DNA of 64,000 nucleotides from Lachnospira sp. UBA3212 (lineage in GTDB: Bacteria; Bacillota; Clostridia; Lachnospirales; Lachnospiraceae): contig DEWK01000007.1 of assembly GCA_002363615.1 (NCBI GenBank), positions 62,001 to 126,000 of the forward strand, written 5' to 3'. The notes below the pieces were generated by a model that had not been told where the DNA came from, searched no databases, and was given only the letters and a program-made list of their open reading frames with translations. This document shows, one piece after another, positions 56,346 through 63,693 of the stretch. A program made the position numbers and the translations under genes. The first letter of the stretch is position 1; each line of letters opens with the position of its first letter.

Positions 56346-56906
56346 TTATTCCTCAGCCTTAAAGGCCCAAAATTTGTTAATAATAAAATTCACCGGTACA
56401 TCAATAAAGAGATCAATAAACTGAGCAAGTAACTTAGAAATTCCAATTAAGTCAACCCAGAACCATAACAGGAATGAATTCAGAAAAATCCCAGATACGG
56501 AATAGGCTATATATGTTTTTAACAAAGCCTTTCCCATATGACGTTTTTGCCCCTCCTCTAGGGTAAAAACCATCTTATTATTCCAATAGAATGACCAGAG
56601 TACGCTTAATATAAATGCAATCGCATTCGATGCCCAAGCTATATAGGTTTGGTTGTCATGAAAGGCATGTGCCTGATCAAACAGATGAGAACTAAGCCAA
56701 AATAATCCAAAGGATAATAAGGTATTGCTCACTCCAACCAGTCCAAATTTCACAAATTGCATGAGAGACTGAAATGTCTCCTCCTTTAATTCTTTTCCAA
56801 TCATCTTAAAGAGGAACTTAAAAACTGCCCGTGCAATCCATTCCACTAATTCCCAGACTTTTCCAAGCCAATTGCTATCTTCTGCTATAGTTGTTTTCGA
56901 CATCAT
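56346..56906 (-). CDS. GtrA family membrane protein
   Basis: A 186-residue protein with four hydrophobic helices between about 45 and 180 and the conserved start QFVKFGLVGVSNTLLSFGLFWL and end FIINKFWAFK of the GtrA/DPMS-like family. GtrA proteins help move lipid-linked sugars across membranes or modulate cell-wall glycosylation. No glycosyltransferase is adjacent, so the partner is unknown. Confidence 0.88.
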   Translation of the reverse strand: MMSKTTIAEDSNWLGKVWELVEWIARAVFKFLFKMIGKELKEETFQSLMQFVKFGLVGVSNTLLSFGLFWLSSHLFDQAHAFHDNQTYIAWASNAIAFILSVLWSFYWNNKMVFTLEEGQKRHMGKALLKTYIAYSVSGIFLNSFLLWFWVDLIGISKLLAQFIDLFIDVPVNFIINKFWAFKAEE

Positions 56907-56971
56907 CTATCTTCCTTTTCATAAAATACCCCGCTATCATAAGCGATATTATGAAATTTTGCAACCAATTC

Positions 56972-59071
56972 TTACGCTTCGCAATCCTTGATTGAGAATG
57001 AAATCCTTCCCATCTTATCCTTACCAAGACAAACAACCTTTACGGTGTCTCCTAAGGTTAAGACATCTTCTACATGATTGATGTGCTCCTTTGAAATCTT
57101 AGAAATATGAACCATTCCTTCTTTGCCTGGAGCAAATTCAATAAACGCTCCAAATTCCTTAATTGATACAACCTTTCCAGTAAATACCTGACCCTTTTCA
57201 AAGTCCGTTACAATGGTCTCAATCATCTTCATAGCCTCAGCAATCTTTGCCTTGTCTACGCCACATACCGAAACTTTTCCTTCATCCGTAATATCAATGG
57301 ATACCCCTGTTGCTTCAATAATTGCGTTAATAGTCTTACCCTTCTGACCAACTACCTCGCCAATCTTAGAAGGATCAATTTCCATCATACAAATCTTAGG
57401 TGCATATTCATTCACTTCAGGACGAGGGCTTGCGATACAAGGTTCCATAATATCAGTTAAAATATATTCTCTTGCCTTCTTAGTTGCTGCAATCGCCTCT
57501 TCCACAATCTGTCGGGTAAGACCATGGATCTTAATATCCATCTGAATAGCGGTAATACCATCATGGGTACCAGCTACCTTGAAGTCCATATCTCCAAAGA
57601 AGTCCTCTAATCCCTGGATATCGGTTAATACAATATGATCCTCATCTGTTTCTCCCGTTACCAATCCAGCCGAAATACCTGCTACCGGCTTTTTGATTGG
57701 CACACCTGCTGCCATTAATGACATAGTAGATGCACAAATAGATGCCTGAGAAGTTGAACCATTCGATTCAAATGTCTCGGAAACCGTACGAATAGCATAT
57801 GGGAAATCCTCTTCACTTGGAAGCACTGGTACCAAGGCCCTCTCTGCTAAAGCTCCATGACCAATCTCACGACGTCCCGGACCTCTTGAAGGCTTTGTCT
57901 CACCTACAGAGTATGATGGGAAATTATAATGATGCATATATCTCTTTGAAGTAACATTCTCATCTAAACCATCAATTTTTTGTGCCTCTGAAAGAGGTGC
58001 CAAGGTACAAACATTACAAATCTGTGTCTGTCCTCTTGTAAACATAGCCGATCCATGCACTCTAGGAATAATATCTACCTCTGCTGCCAGTGGACGAATC
58101 TGATCAATCGCACGTCCATCTGGTCTCTTATGATCTTTTAAAATCATCTTGCGAACGGTCTTTTTCTCATACTGATAAACCGCCTCTCCAATTGCAGCAA
58201 GATAGTCTTCTTTCTCTGCAAATGCCTCCTCTAATCTGGCAGAAATCTGACGGATATTCTCTTCTCTTGTCTGCTTGTCATCTGTAAAGACAGCTTCCTC
58301 CATCTCTGCCGGTGGAACCAATTCCATCATCTGCTCCATCATGCCTTCCGGCAAGGTAAAATGCTCATACTCATGCTTTGGCTTTCCAACTTCTGCTACA
58401 ATCTGATCGATAAATTCAATAATTTTTTTATTCTGTTCATCTGCAAGATAGATTGCTTCAATCATAAGATCCTCTGGCAATTCATCTGCCCCTGCTTCAA
58501 TCATAATGACTTTTTCTCTGGTAGAAGCAACCGTAAGCTTTAACTGTGATTTTTCATTCTCCTCCTGGCTTGGATTGATTACCCACTGTCCATCAATTCT
58601 ACCAACCTGAGTAGTTGCACATGGTCCATCAAACGGAATATCTGAAATAGAGGTTGCAATAGCCGATCCAAGCATTGCTGTTAACTCTGGTGGGCACTTA
58701 GGATCCACTGACATAACCAAGTTATTCAAGGTTACATCATTACGATAATCCTTTGGAAATAATGGTCTCATCGGACGGTCAATTACTCTTGAGGTAAGGA
58801 TTGCATTCTCGCTGGCCTTTCCCTCTCTTTTATTAAATCCTCCAGGAATCTTTCCTACTGCATACATCTTCTCTTCGTACTCTACACTTAAAGGGAAGAA
58901 GTCAATTCCTTCTCTTGGCTTCTCCGACGCGGTTGCTGTACATAGAACAGTAGTGTCTCCATAGTGCATAAATGCCGCGCCATTCGCCTGGGCAGCCACA
59001 CGATTCACATCAACAGTAAGCGTTCTTCCCGCAAGTTCCATGCTAAAACTCTTATACTCTTTACTACTCAT
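56972..59071 (-). CDS. pnp: Polynucleotide phosphorylase
   Basis: A 699-residue trimeric 3'-5' phosphorolytic exoribonuclease. Two RNase PH domains flank an all-helical domain; RVHGSAMFTRGQTQ and the GRREIGHGALAERAL region mark the active second core, and KH (about 555-615) and S1 (about 620-690) domains close the protein. It lacks the usual rpsO upstream. The leader carries two hairpins that could serve autoregulation. Confidence 0.97.
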   Translation of the reverse strand: MSSKEYKSFSMELAGRTLTVDVNRVAAQANGAAFMHYGDTTVLCTATASEKPREGIDFFPLSVEYEEKMYAVGKIPGGFNKREGKASENAILTSRVIDRPMRPLFPKDYRNDVTLNNLVMSVDPKCPPELTAMLGSAIATSISDIPFDGPCATTQVGRIDGQWVINPSQEENEKSQLKLTVASTREKVIMIEAGADELPEDLMIEAIYLADEQNKKIIEFIDQIVAEVGKPKHEYEHFTLPEGMMEQMMELVPPAEMEEAVFTDDKQTREENIRQISARLEEAFAEKEDYLAAIGEAVYQYEKKTVRKMILKDHKRPDGRAIDQIRPLAAEVDIIPRVHGSAMFTRGQTQICNVCTLAPLSEAQKIDGLDENVTSKRYMHHYNFPSYSVGETKPSRGPGRREIGHGALAERALVPVLPSEEDFPYAIRTVSETFESNGSTSQASICASTMSLMAAGVPIKKPVAGISAGLVTGETDEDHIVLTDIQGLEDFFGDMDFKVAGTHDGITAIQMDIKIHGLTRQIVEEAIAATKKAREYILTDIMEPCIASPRPEVNEYAPKICMMEIDPSKIGEVVGQKGKTINAIIEATGVSIDITDEGKVSVCGVDKAKIAEAMKMIETIVTDFEKGQVFTGKVVSIKEFGAFIEFAPGKEGMVHISKISKEHINHVEDVLTLGDTVKVVCLGKDKMGRISFSIKDCEA

Positions 59072-59082
59072 GTCTTCTACCA

Positions 59083-59146
59083 GACTATCACCCCGATAGT
59101 CTTGCCTTTCGGCTCCTTTCTCTTATTCTCAATCTTTTTTATTATA
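59083..59146 (-). promoter_or_regulatory. pnp promoter and hairpin leader
   Basis: An extended -10 TGTTATAAT (core 59141-59146) on the minus strand starts a leader of about 65 nt. It contains GCC-GAAA-GGC (59104-59113) and GACTATC-GGGGT-GATAGTC (59083-59101), the latter just before the start codon region. Confidence 0.6.
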
Positions 59147-59256
59147 ACACTCCCCTTTTCTCTTTTCTATCATTTTTTCTATATTTTTCCTGGTTTTTGA
59201 TTTTTTTTTGTGCATTTTTTCAAATGCACTTATGCAAAAGAAACTATCTACCTAGT

Positions 59257-59291
59257 AAAAAAGTCAGAATCCACTTCCAGGATCCTGACTC
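59257..59291 (-). terminator. Terminator after the phosphatase gene
   Basis: AGTCAGGATCC...GGATTCTGACT stem with a following T6 on the minus strand, 5 bp past the stop codon of the phosphatase. Confidence 0.85.
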
Positions 59292-59295
59292 TCTA

Positions 59296-59775
59296 TCACA
59301 TTATTTTCCCAGTCTGTATTAAATATTTTAAGAATCCGCCACATCCATCTACCACATCTTCCCATGTAGTTTCAAACTTGCCCGTATACCAAGGATCTGC
59401 CACATCTCTCGGATGATCCGTCCAATCCAAAAGCAAGCTAATCTTTTGATAGCCATCTTCCCTGCCTGTCCCTCCGGACCGATACTGCATATTCTTATAA
59501 TTATAATGATCCATTCCAATCAAATAATCATAATACTTGTAATCCTCTTCCTGCATCTGACGTGCAAATTTTCCAGAGCAATCAATTCCCTTTCGTTTCA
59601 ACAACTGACGCACTGGCGGATAAGGGGGATTTCCTAATTCCTCCGTACTTGTAGCTGCAGATGCAATTTCAAACCGATCTGCCAATCCTTTCTTTTTTAC
59701 TAGTTCCTTAAAATAAAACTCTGCCATAGGTGAACGGCAAATATTGCCGTGGCAGACAAATAGTATTTTTAGCAT
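59296..59775 (-). CDS. Low-molecular-weight protein-tyrosine phosphatase
   Basis: A 159-residue phosphatase with the P-loop CHGNICRS (Cys8, Arg14) at the N-terminus and the general-acid Asp in DVADPWYTG near 125. Length and fold match LMW-PTPs that act on bacterial tyrosine kinases or metabolic enzymes. No cognate kinase is adjacent. It has its own terminator. Confidence 0.93.
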   Translation of the reverse strand: MLKILFVCHGNICRSPMAEFYFKELVKKKGLADRFEIASAATSTEELGNPPYPPVRQLLKRKGIDCSGKFARQMQEEDYKYYDYLIGMDHYNYKNMQYRSGGTGREDGYQKISLLLDWTDHPRDVADPWYTGKFETTWEDVVDGCGGFLKYLIQTGKIM

Positions 59776-59857
59776 ACTGGTCCTCCAATCGTTTACAACA
59801 TGAACTATTATTGCATGTAATAATAATGTTTTACAACCAATTCACAACTTGAAATAA

Positions 59858-60913
59858 TCAAACAAGCGCATCTTTTCTTATGTAATAAGTGCCCCTGCCA
59901 CGTCCTCGACGTTCAAGCACTTCCTCATTTACAAGCGCTGTTAACGAGTTTTCCACCGATGCACGCCCTAGCTTTGGGCACATTTCCATTATTTCACTTT
60001 TTGTAAACTTGCCTATTTTTTTATAAACGGCAGCTCTTACCTGTTCAATTGCAGGTTCCTTTATATCAATAATTTCAATTCGCTCCTCAAAATCTTTATA
60101 AGCTGCAATTATGGTCTTTAGTATATACTTGATAAAAGGAGTCGGATCATCTTTTCCTTCATGCCAACCATTTTGGCTCATGTTAAGCGAGTCATAATAC
60201 AAATCTTTTAAGTCAGCTATCTTTTTTTCCAAAGATACATATCTACCCACAACATAACCAGCTCTGTAGAGTAGCAATGTTGTCAACAATCTACTCATTC
60301 GACCATTGCCATCATTAAAAGGATGCACACATAGAAAATCATGAATGAATATTGGTATTAAAAGTAATGTATCTACTTCTTCGGTAGCAGACACTCTATT
60401 AAACTCTTCACATATTCTATCAATAGCAATAGGTGTCTCTAGGGGACTAAGTGGTTCAAATATAACATGTTCAACGCCATTTTCAGCCCTGGCAACAATG
60501 TGGTTATCACTGTTTTTAAAATGACCGCCTATACTTCTGTTAGTAAAACGATAAAGATTCTGGTGTAACTGAAGAATATAATTTGAAGAAATTGGAATAT
60601 ACTCATAACTTTCATGAATCATATCCAATACAAATCGATAGCCAGCAATCTCCTCTTCATCACGATTCTTTGGTGTGGTTTTTGACTGCATCAATTGATT
60701 CAATCTTGTATTTGAAGTAAAAATTCCCTCAATCGCATTTGAACTCTCAGTACTTTGAACCTTAGCCACTTCAACTAACTTATCTAAAACAGCTGGTTTC
60801 TGAGTTAAATACAACTCCTGCCGTCCTCTATATTCATGTATACCTGAGACTAAACCTAATATTTCACTGTCCCATTTGTAATCTTTATACTTACTGTAAT
60901 TAAATTCTCGCAT
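59858..60913 (-). CDS. Fic family AMPylase with N-terminal autoinhibition motif and C-terminal winged helix
   Basis: A 351-residue Fic protein. Residues 58-63 (SNAIEG) match the inhibitory motif S/T-x-x-x-E-G of class II Fic proteins; the active site HPFNDGNGRMSR is at 197-208 with catalytic His197. A C-terminal winged-helix-like domain spans about 285-350. Fic enzymes transfer AMP to hydroxyl side chains; the target is unknown. ATG 60913 follows AAGGAG. The promoter is covered by six TTAGGCG repeats, suggesting tight control, possibly by the protein's own winged helix (inference). No antitoxin gene is adjacent; inhibition is intramolecular. Confidence 0.92.
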   Translation of the reverse strand: MREFNYSKYKDYKWDSEILGLVSGIHEYRGRQELYLTQKPAVLDKLVEVAKVQSTESSNAIEGIFTSNTRLNQLMQSKTTPKNRDEEEIAGYRFVLDMIHESYEYIPISSNYILQLHQNLYRFTNRSIGGHFKNSDNHIVARAENGVEHVIFEPLSPLETPIAIDRICEEFNRVSATEEVDTLLLIPIFIHDFLCVHPFNDGNGRMSRLLTTLLLYRAGYVVGRYVSLEKKIADLKDLYYDSLNMSQNGWHEGKDDPTPFIKYILKTIIAAYKDFEERIEIIDIKEPAIEQVRAAVYKKIGKFTKSEIMEMCPKLGRASVENSLTALVNEEVLERRGRGRGTYYIRKDALV

Positions 60914-60927
60914 AGCATTTCTCCTTA

Positions 60928-61027
60928 TCGCCTAAATTATATCATATATTAGGCGATAATCAACACTTTAGGCGATTATTCGCCTATTTTCTTACTTATT
61001 TTAGGCGTTAAAAACATGTTTAGGCGT
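60928..61027. repeat. Six-copy TTAGGCG operator array over the Fic promoter
   Basis: TTAGGCG(A/T) or its complement occurs at 60928-60935 (-), 60949-60956 (+), 60968-60975 (+), 60980-60986 (-, TAGGCGA), 61001-61008 (+) and 61020-61027 (+). Two pairs are exactly 19 bp apart, and the third and fourth form the palindrome AGGCGATTATTCGCCT. Copies flank or overlap both core promoter boxes. Confidence 0.9.
60936..60963 (-). promoter_or_regulatory. fic promoter
   Basis: -35 TTGATT (60958-60963), 16-bp spacer, perfect -10 TATAAT (60936-60941). One TTAGGCG repeat fills the spacer, one abuts the -10, and one lies just upstream of the -35. Confidence 0.85.
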
Positions 61028-61090
61028 TAAGCCTCGGTACAGTTATCATTTCTGCAAAACTTTTTCTCGATGGGTTCATTTTTTCTTAAA

Positions 61091-61372
61091 TCAATGCGCC
61101 ACCATACGATAGAACACACCCTCACCTATAGAAGTCGTTTGTTTGATTGGTTCTCCATCGATGCTAAAACCAGCCTTCTCACATATTTCTCGTCCATAAC
61201 CTTTATTGCAGCAATCTGGAGCCACACCAATCCCAAAGAAAACTTCTGTCTCTTCATCAATCAAATCATTCCCTCTCTGAATTGTTATTTCCTCGGAAAA
61301 CGGAACTGTATCCTTCTCAAAAGATATCTCACGGCCACCCACTTCGAAAATGATTGCTATATGTAGGTTCAC
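61091..61372 (-). pseudogene. GNAT acetyltransferase remnant
   Basis: A 93-residue frame contains FFGIGVAPDCCNKGYGREI, resembling the GNAT acetyl-CoA motif (V-x-P-x-x-x-x-x-G-x-G), followed immediately by CEKAGFSIDGEP, which resembles the final strand of the fold. The 25-30 residues that normally separate these are missing, and the only start is a GTG without a good ribosome site, overlapping another frame. It looks like a decayed fragment. Confidence 0.5.
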
Positions 61373-61574
61373 CGTTAATCGCCATAGTCTGCTGTTCGTT
61401 AACCATCTTTACCGAAGTAATCTCTTCTCCTACAGGTGTAGATACCATTTCAACATCCTTGAATGCTGACTTTATCATTGAATCCTCTGTAGCTGATAAT
61501 TTAGCTACTGCCATATCATTTGTTGCGCCGAAGTAGTCGACTGCCTCCTGCACATTAGTAAATGCATACCTCAT
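61329..61574 (-). CDS. Unidentified 81-residue ORF
   Basis: I do not recognise this frame (start MRYAFTNVQEAVDYFGATND). The composition is that of a real soluble protein up to about residue 73, after which it runs into the other frame of the GNAT remnant. A weak GAAAAAAAATAG region precedes it, not a clear Shine-Dalgarno site. It is likely the N-terminal part of a broken gene fused to unrelated sequence. Confidence 0.35.
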   Translation of the reverse strand: MRYAFTNVQEAVDYFGATNDMAVAKLSATEDSMIKSAFKDVEMVSTPVGEEITSVKMVNEQQTMAINGEPTYSNHFRSGWP

Positions 61575-61758
61575 ATCTATTTTTTTTCATAACGCATTAT
61601 TTTTTCACTTTTTAAAAAGTCTCATTGACGAATTTCTCAATATTACCATTAATCATAGCTTAACTCCATTAAAAACCTTTTTATAGTGTTTGTAAAGTTT
61701 CGAATTTTTGTGCATTCGAATCGTTGTACGTTCAAAGTTAGGCGTTTTACATCAAGGC

Positions 61759-61858
61759 AAAAAAATAGAGCCATATCACATTTCTGCAATACCGCTCCGC
61801 AAAAGCACACGCTTTTTCTTTGTGTTTATATTTTATTGTTTTCCGGATCCTCTGTCAA
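61759..61858 (-). ncRNA. Candidate small terminated transcript
   Basis: A consensus promoter, -35 TTGACA (61853-61858), 17-bp spacer, -10 TAAAAT (61830-61835), is followed within 60 bp by a hairpin AAAAGC-GTGT-GCTTTT (61801-61816) and an intrinsic terminator: GAGC...GCTC stem with an inner ATTGCA-GAAA-TGTGAT helix (61768-61797) and a T7 run. The predicted RNA is about 65 nt. It may be a stand-alone small RNA or the attenuator leader of a lost gene. Confidence 0.45.
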
Positions 61859-62046
61859 TTACCAAGCCTCAATTATTTTTTTCAGAAAACCAAAAGCAGA
61901 TCTAATCATATCATGGTCTTGATAATAATCAGCATGCTTGTCCATCCTATCCGTCAATTCCTTTAACTTAGCTTTTCTATTCCTTCCGAGGAATAGTTTC
62001 AATCGAAACCATAGTTTCTAATCTATAAAAAAACCGGCCCAGAGTG

Positions 62047-62112
62047 TCAATCATCAGAAACATTTTCCTGCTTCTGCCACCAAGGTAGTTCTTTTTTGAT
62101 ATCGGTGCTCAT
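62047..62112 (-). CDS. 21-residue ORF with sequestered start
   Basis: ATG 62112 opens MSTDIKKELPWWQKQENVSDD. GGGAGG lies nine bases upstream, a proper ribosome site, but the start codon sits in the 3' arm of a 12-bp hairpin (62108-62156). It may be a leader peptide or the truncated start of a lost gene; no homologue is recognised. Confidence 0.3.
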   Translation of the reverse strand: MSTDIKKELPWWQKQENVSDD

Positions 62113-62156
62113 CCTCAGGCGCCTCCCTTCTATCTTCCTAAGCGCCTTTGGATGAG
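62108..62156. repeat. Two-segment inverted repeat
   Basis: Arms CTCATCC/GGATGAG (62108-62114, 62150-62156) and GGCGC/GCGCC (62118-62122, 62142-62146) are collinear, separated by a symmetrical 3-nt internal loop, with a 19-nt purine-rich loop on the minus strand carrying the ribosome binding site. Confidence 0.75.
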
Positions 62157-62174
62157 ATAATTCCGGTAAAAGCT

Positions 62175-62218
62175 GAAAAAAGACAAAAAAACGGCCAGCA
62201 GAGAATCTCCACTGACCG
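62175..62218 (-). terminator. Terminator of the DUF5131 operon
   Basis: Minus-strand stem CGGTCAGTGGAGA/CTCTGCTGGCCG (with G-U pairs) followed by T7 and a second T-run; about 37 bp after the DUF5131 stop. Confidence 0.82.
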
Positions 62219-62255
62219 CAATTGTAAAAAATCTATTCTTCCTATATCTTCAACC

Positions 62256-63131
62256 TTAATTGCTTCCGCACTTTCCGCATCTGCTGCATCCATTGCAGAT
62301 AAGCCTCATTCCGCAATTCGTGCAGCGTTCTCCAAAATATGGCCTGTACAGTCTTTCCTCCTCAATCGGATATCCCCATTCATCGGTAAGGTGCCACTCC
62401 ATACGCCGTCCTTCATAGCTGAGTCCTGATTTGTACGCCTGCTCACTCTGAATACTTCCTTCCAGCTTATACATTTTTCCGTCCTTCACAAATCTTCGTC
62501 CGGTACCACAAAATACAAACGTTACATTATACGCTTCGCACTCATCCCTCAGCGACTTTACCCATTCATAATGACATGGACGCGCGCCTCCGTAATTTTC
62601 TCCGTCACAAAGAACCTGCTCGATCTGCCCTGCAGGCAGATACTTTCTGATGCTTACCGGTCCGATGTAAGGCGCGCACATGATTCCTTTATGCTTAAAT
62701 GGCAGGTCAAGAAGAATCGGAATACGCTCATCCGCGCGCCGCTGGTTTTCGCAGGTGACATTGAACATCACATTCTCCCATCCGTCTCCCCAGTTCCACG
62801 GAAGATGATCCGCCACTCGTTCCGGACGCTTTGTCAGCAGAAAAAACTTCACATCCGACCGCTGTTTTATGATAGCCCACGCTTCATCACGCCAGGGATC
62901 GGCTTCTTCCAAAAAGAAGTCTGAAGTCATACAGACCCGGATCATTTCTCCGCTTTTAACCTTGTATGTTCCGTCACGGTATTTGGAAAGCGGATATTTA
63001 AATCCTGCTTTTGTTCTATATATTTCAGATCCGTCCTTATCATGAAGAGAATCCAGATAATACATGTAGCAGTTCTGGCAGCCCTCACTGCACTTTCTGC
63101 AGCCATGCCACGGGTTCCATATATCGTGCAA
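62256..63131 (-). CDS. DUF5131 (phage Gp37/Gp68-like) radical-SAM-type protein
   Basis: A 291-residue protein starting with the diagnostic IWNPWHGC, then CSEGCQNCYMYY, a cysteine cluster of radical-SAM type. FLLTKRPER near 97 and the VTCENQ motif near 125 are conserved in phage Gp37/Gp68 homologues. A Cys-rich tail (CTNCGMRLICNGCSRCGKC) forms a probable zinc ribbon. Start is TTG 63131 after GAGGTGA. The molecular function of DUF5131 is not established. Composition is more GC-rich than the rest of the window, consistent with transfer, and it precedes its terminator in a three-gene minus-strand cassette. Confidence 0.85.
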   Translation of the reverse strand: MHDIWNPWHGCRKCSEGCQNCYMYYLDSLHDKDGSEIYRTKAGFKYPLSKYRDGTYKVKSGEMIRVCMTSDFFLEEADPWRDEAWAIIKQRSDVKFFLLTKRPERVADHLPWNWGDGWENVMFNVTCENQRRADERIPILLDLPFKHKGIMCAPYIGPVSIRKYLPAGQIEQVLCDGENYGGARPCHYEWVKSLRDECEAYNVTFVFCGTGRRFVKDGKMYKLEGSIQSEQAYKSGLSYEGRRMEWHLTDEWGYPIEEERLYRPYFGERCTNCGMRLICNGCSRCGKCGSN

Positions 63132-63156
63132 TGGAGGTCACCTCACTTTCTCAAAA

Positions 63157-63693
63157 CTATTTATTGAAGGAGCATGTTCTGATAAACTGCCGGATATCCG
63201 CTCCACCCTCCAGATATCGGAGCAGTATTTCCGCACATGCACGACTGTCGCTGTCAGCCTTGTGGTGATCAAGACAGATACCATAATAGTCGCACAAGAC
63301 ATTCAGCTTATGGCTCATCCCAGGCAAAATCTTCCTGCCCATTTGTACTGTGCAAATATACCGTGTATATGGCTTCCACTCTATTTCGTAATCACGCAGG
63401 CACTTTTTCAGTACGTTCATATCAAACACGGCGTTGTGCGCTACCAAAAGCCCACCTGACATCAGCGGCTCTATTTGCATCCAAAGCTCCGGAAAAGTTG
63501 GCGCATCCTGCACGGTTTCCTCGCTGATCCCCGTAAGCTGTGTATTAAAATAATCAAAATGTGTTTCCGGATTGACCAGTGAATAAAATTCGTCAGTAAT
63601 CATTCCGTTCTCTATCACGGTTATCCCAATCGCACTCATGCGGTTGCTCATGCGGTTCGGCGTTTCAACGTCAAACACGGTAAATCTCGGCAT
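63157..63693 (-). CDS. DEDDh 3'-5' exonuclease (DnaQ-like)
   Basis: A 178-residue nuclease with Exo I FDVETPN (Asp8, Glu10), Exo II AHNAVFDMNVL near 85-95 and Exo III H-x4-DSDARACAE-like His and Asp near 140-150. Such stand-alone proofreading-type nucleases act on DNA or RNA 3' ends. ATG 63693 follows GTAGGAGG, located inside the end of the upstream YjbR gene. It lies 25 bp before DUF5131, so the genes are probably co-transcribed. Confidence 0.9.
   Translation of the reverse strand: MPRFTVFDVETPNRMSNRMSAIGITVIENGMITDEFYSLVNPETHFDYFNTQLTGISEETVQDAPTFPELWMQIEPLMSGGLLVAHNAVFDMNVLKKCLRDYEIEWKPYTRYICTVQMGRKILPGMSHKLNVLCDYYGICLDHHKADSDSRACAEILLRYLEGGADIRQFIRTCSFNK

Larger units (their letters stand above)
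61575..62255. other. Gene-poor mosaic region between Fic and DUF5131 sides
   Basis: This 680-bp stretch has no full gene. It holds a candidate small transcription unit (61759-61858), two TTCGAA palindromes 16 bp apart near 61699-61720, a short minus-strand frame of 28 codons (61859-61945) possibly continuing a longer decayed one, a 21-codon ORF with hairpin (62047-62156) and the terminator of the DUF5131 operon. It reads like a junction of old mobile-element debris. Confidence 0.5.

Noticed and set aside
61738..61745. A seventh TTAGGCGT copy
   Set aside because: About 710 bp from the cluster; a 7-mer of this kind is expected several times by chance in 64 kb, so it is not counted in the array.
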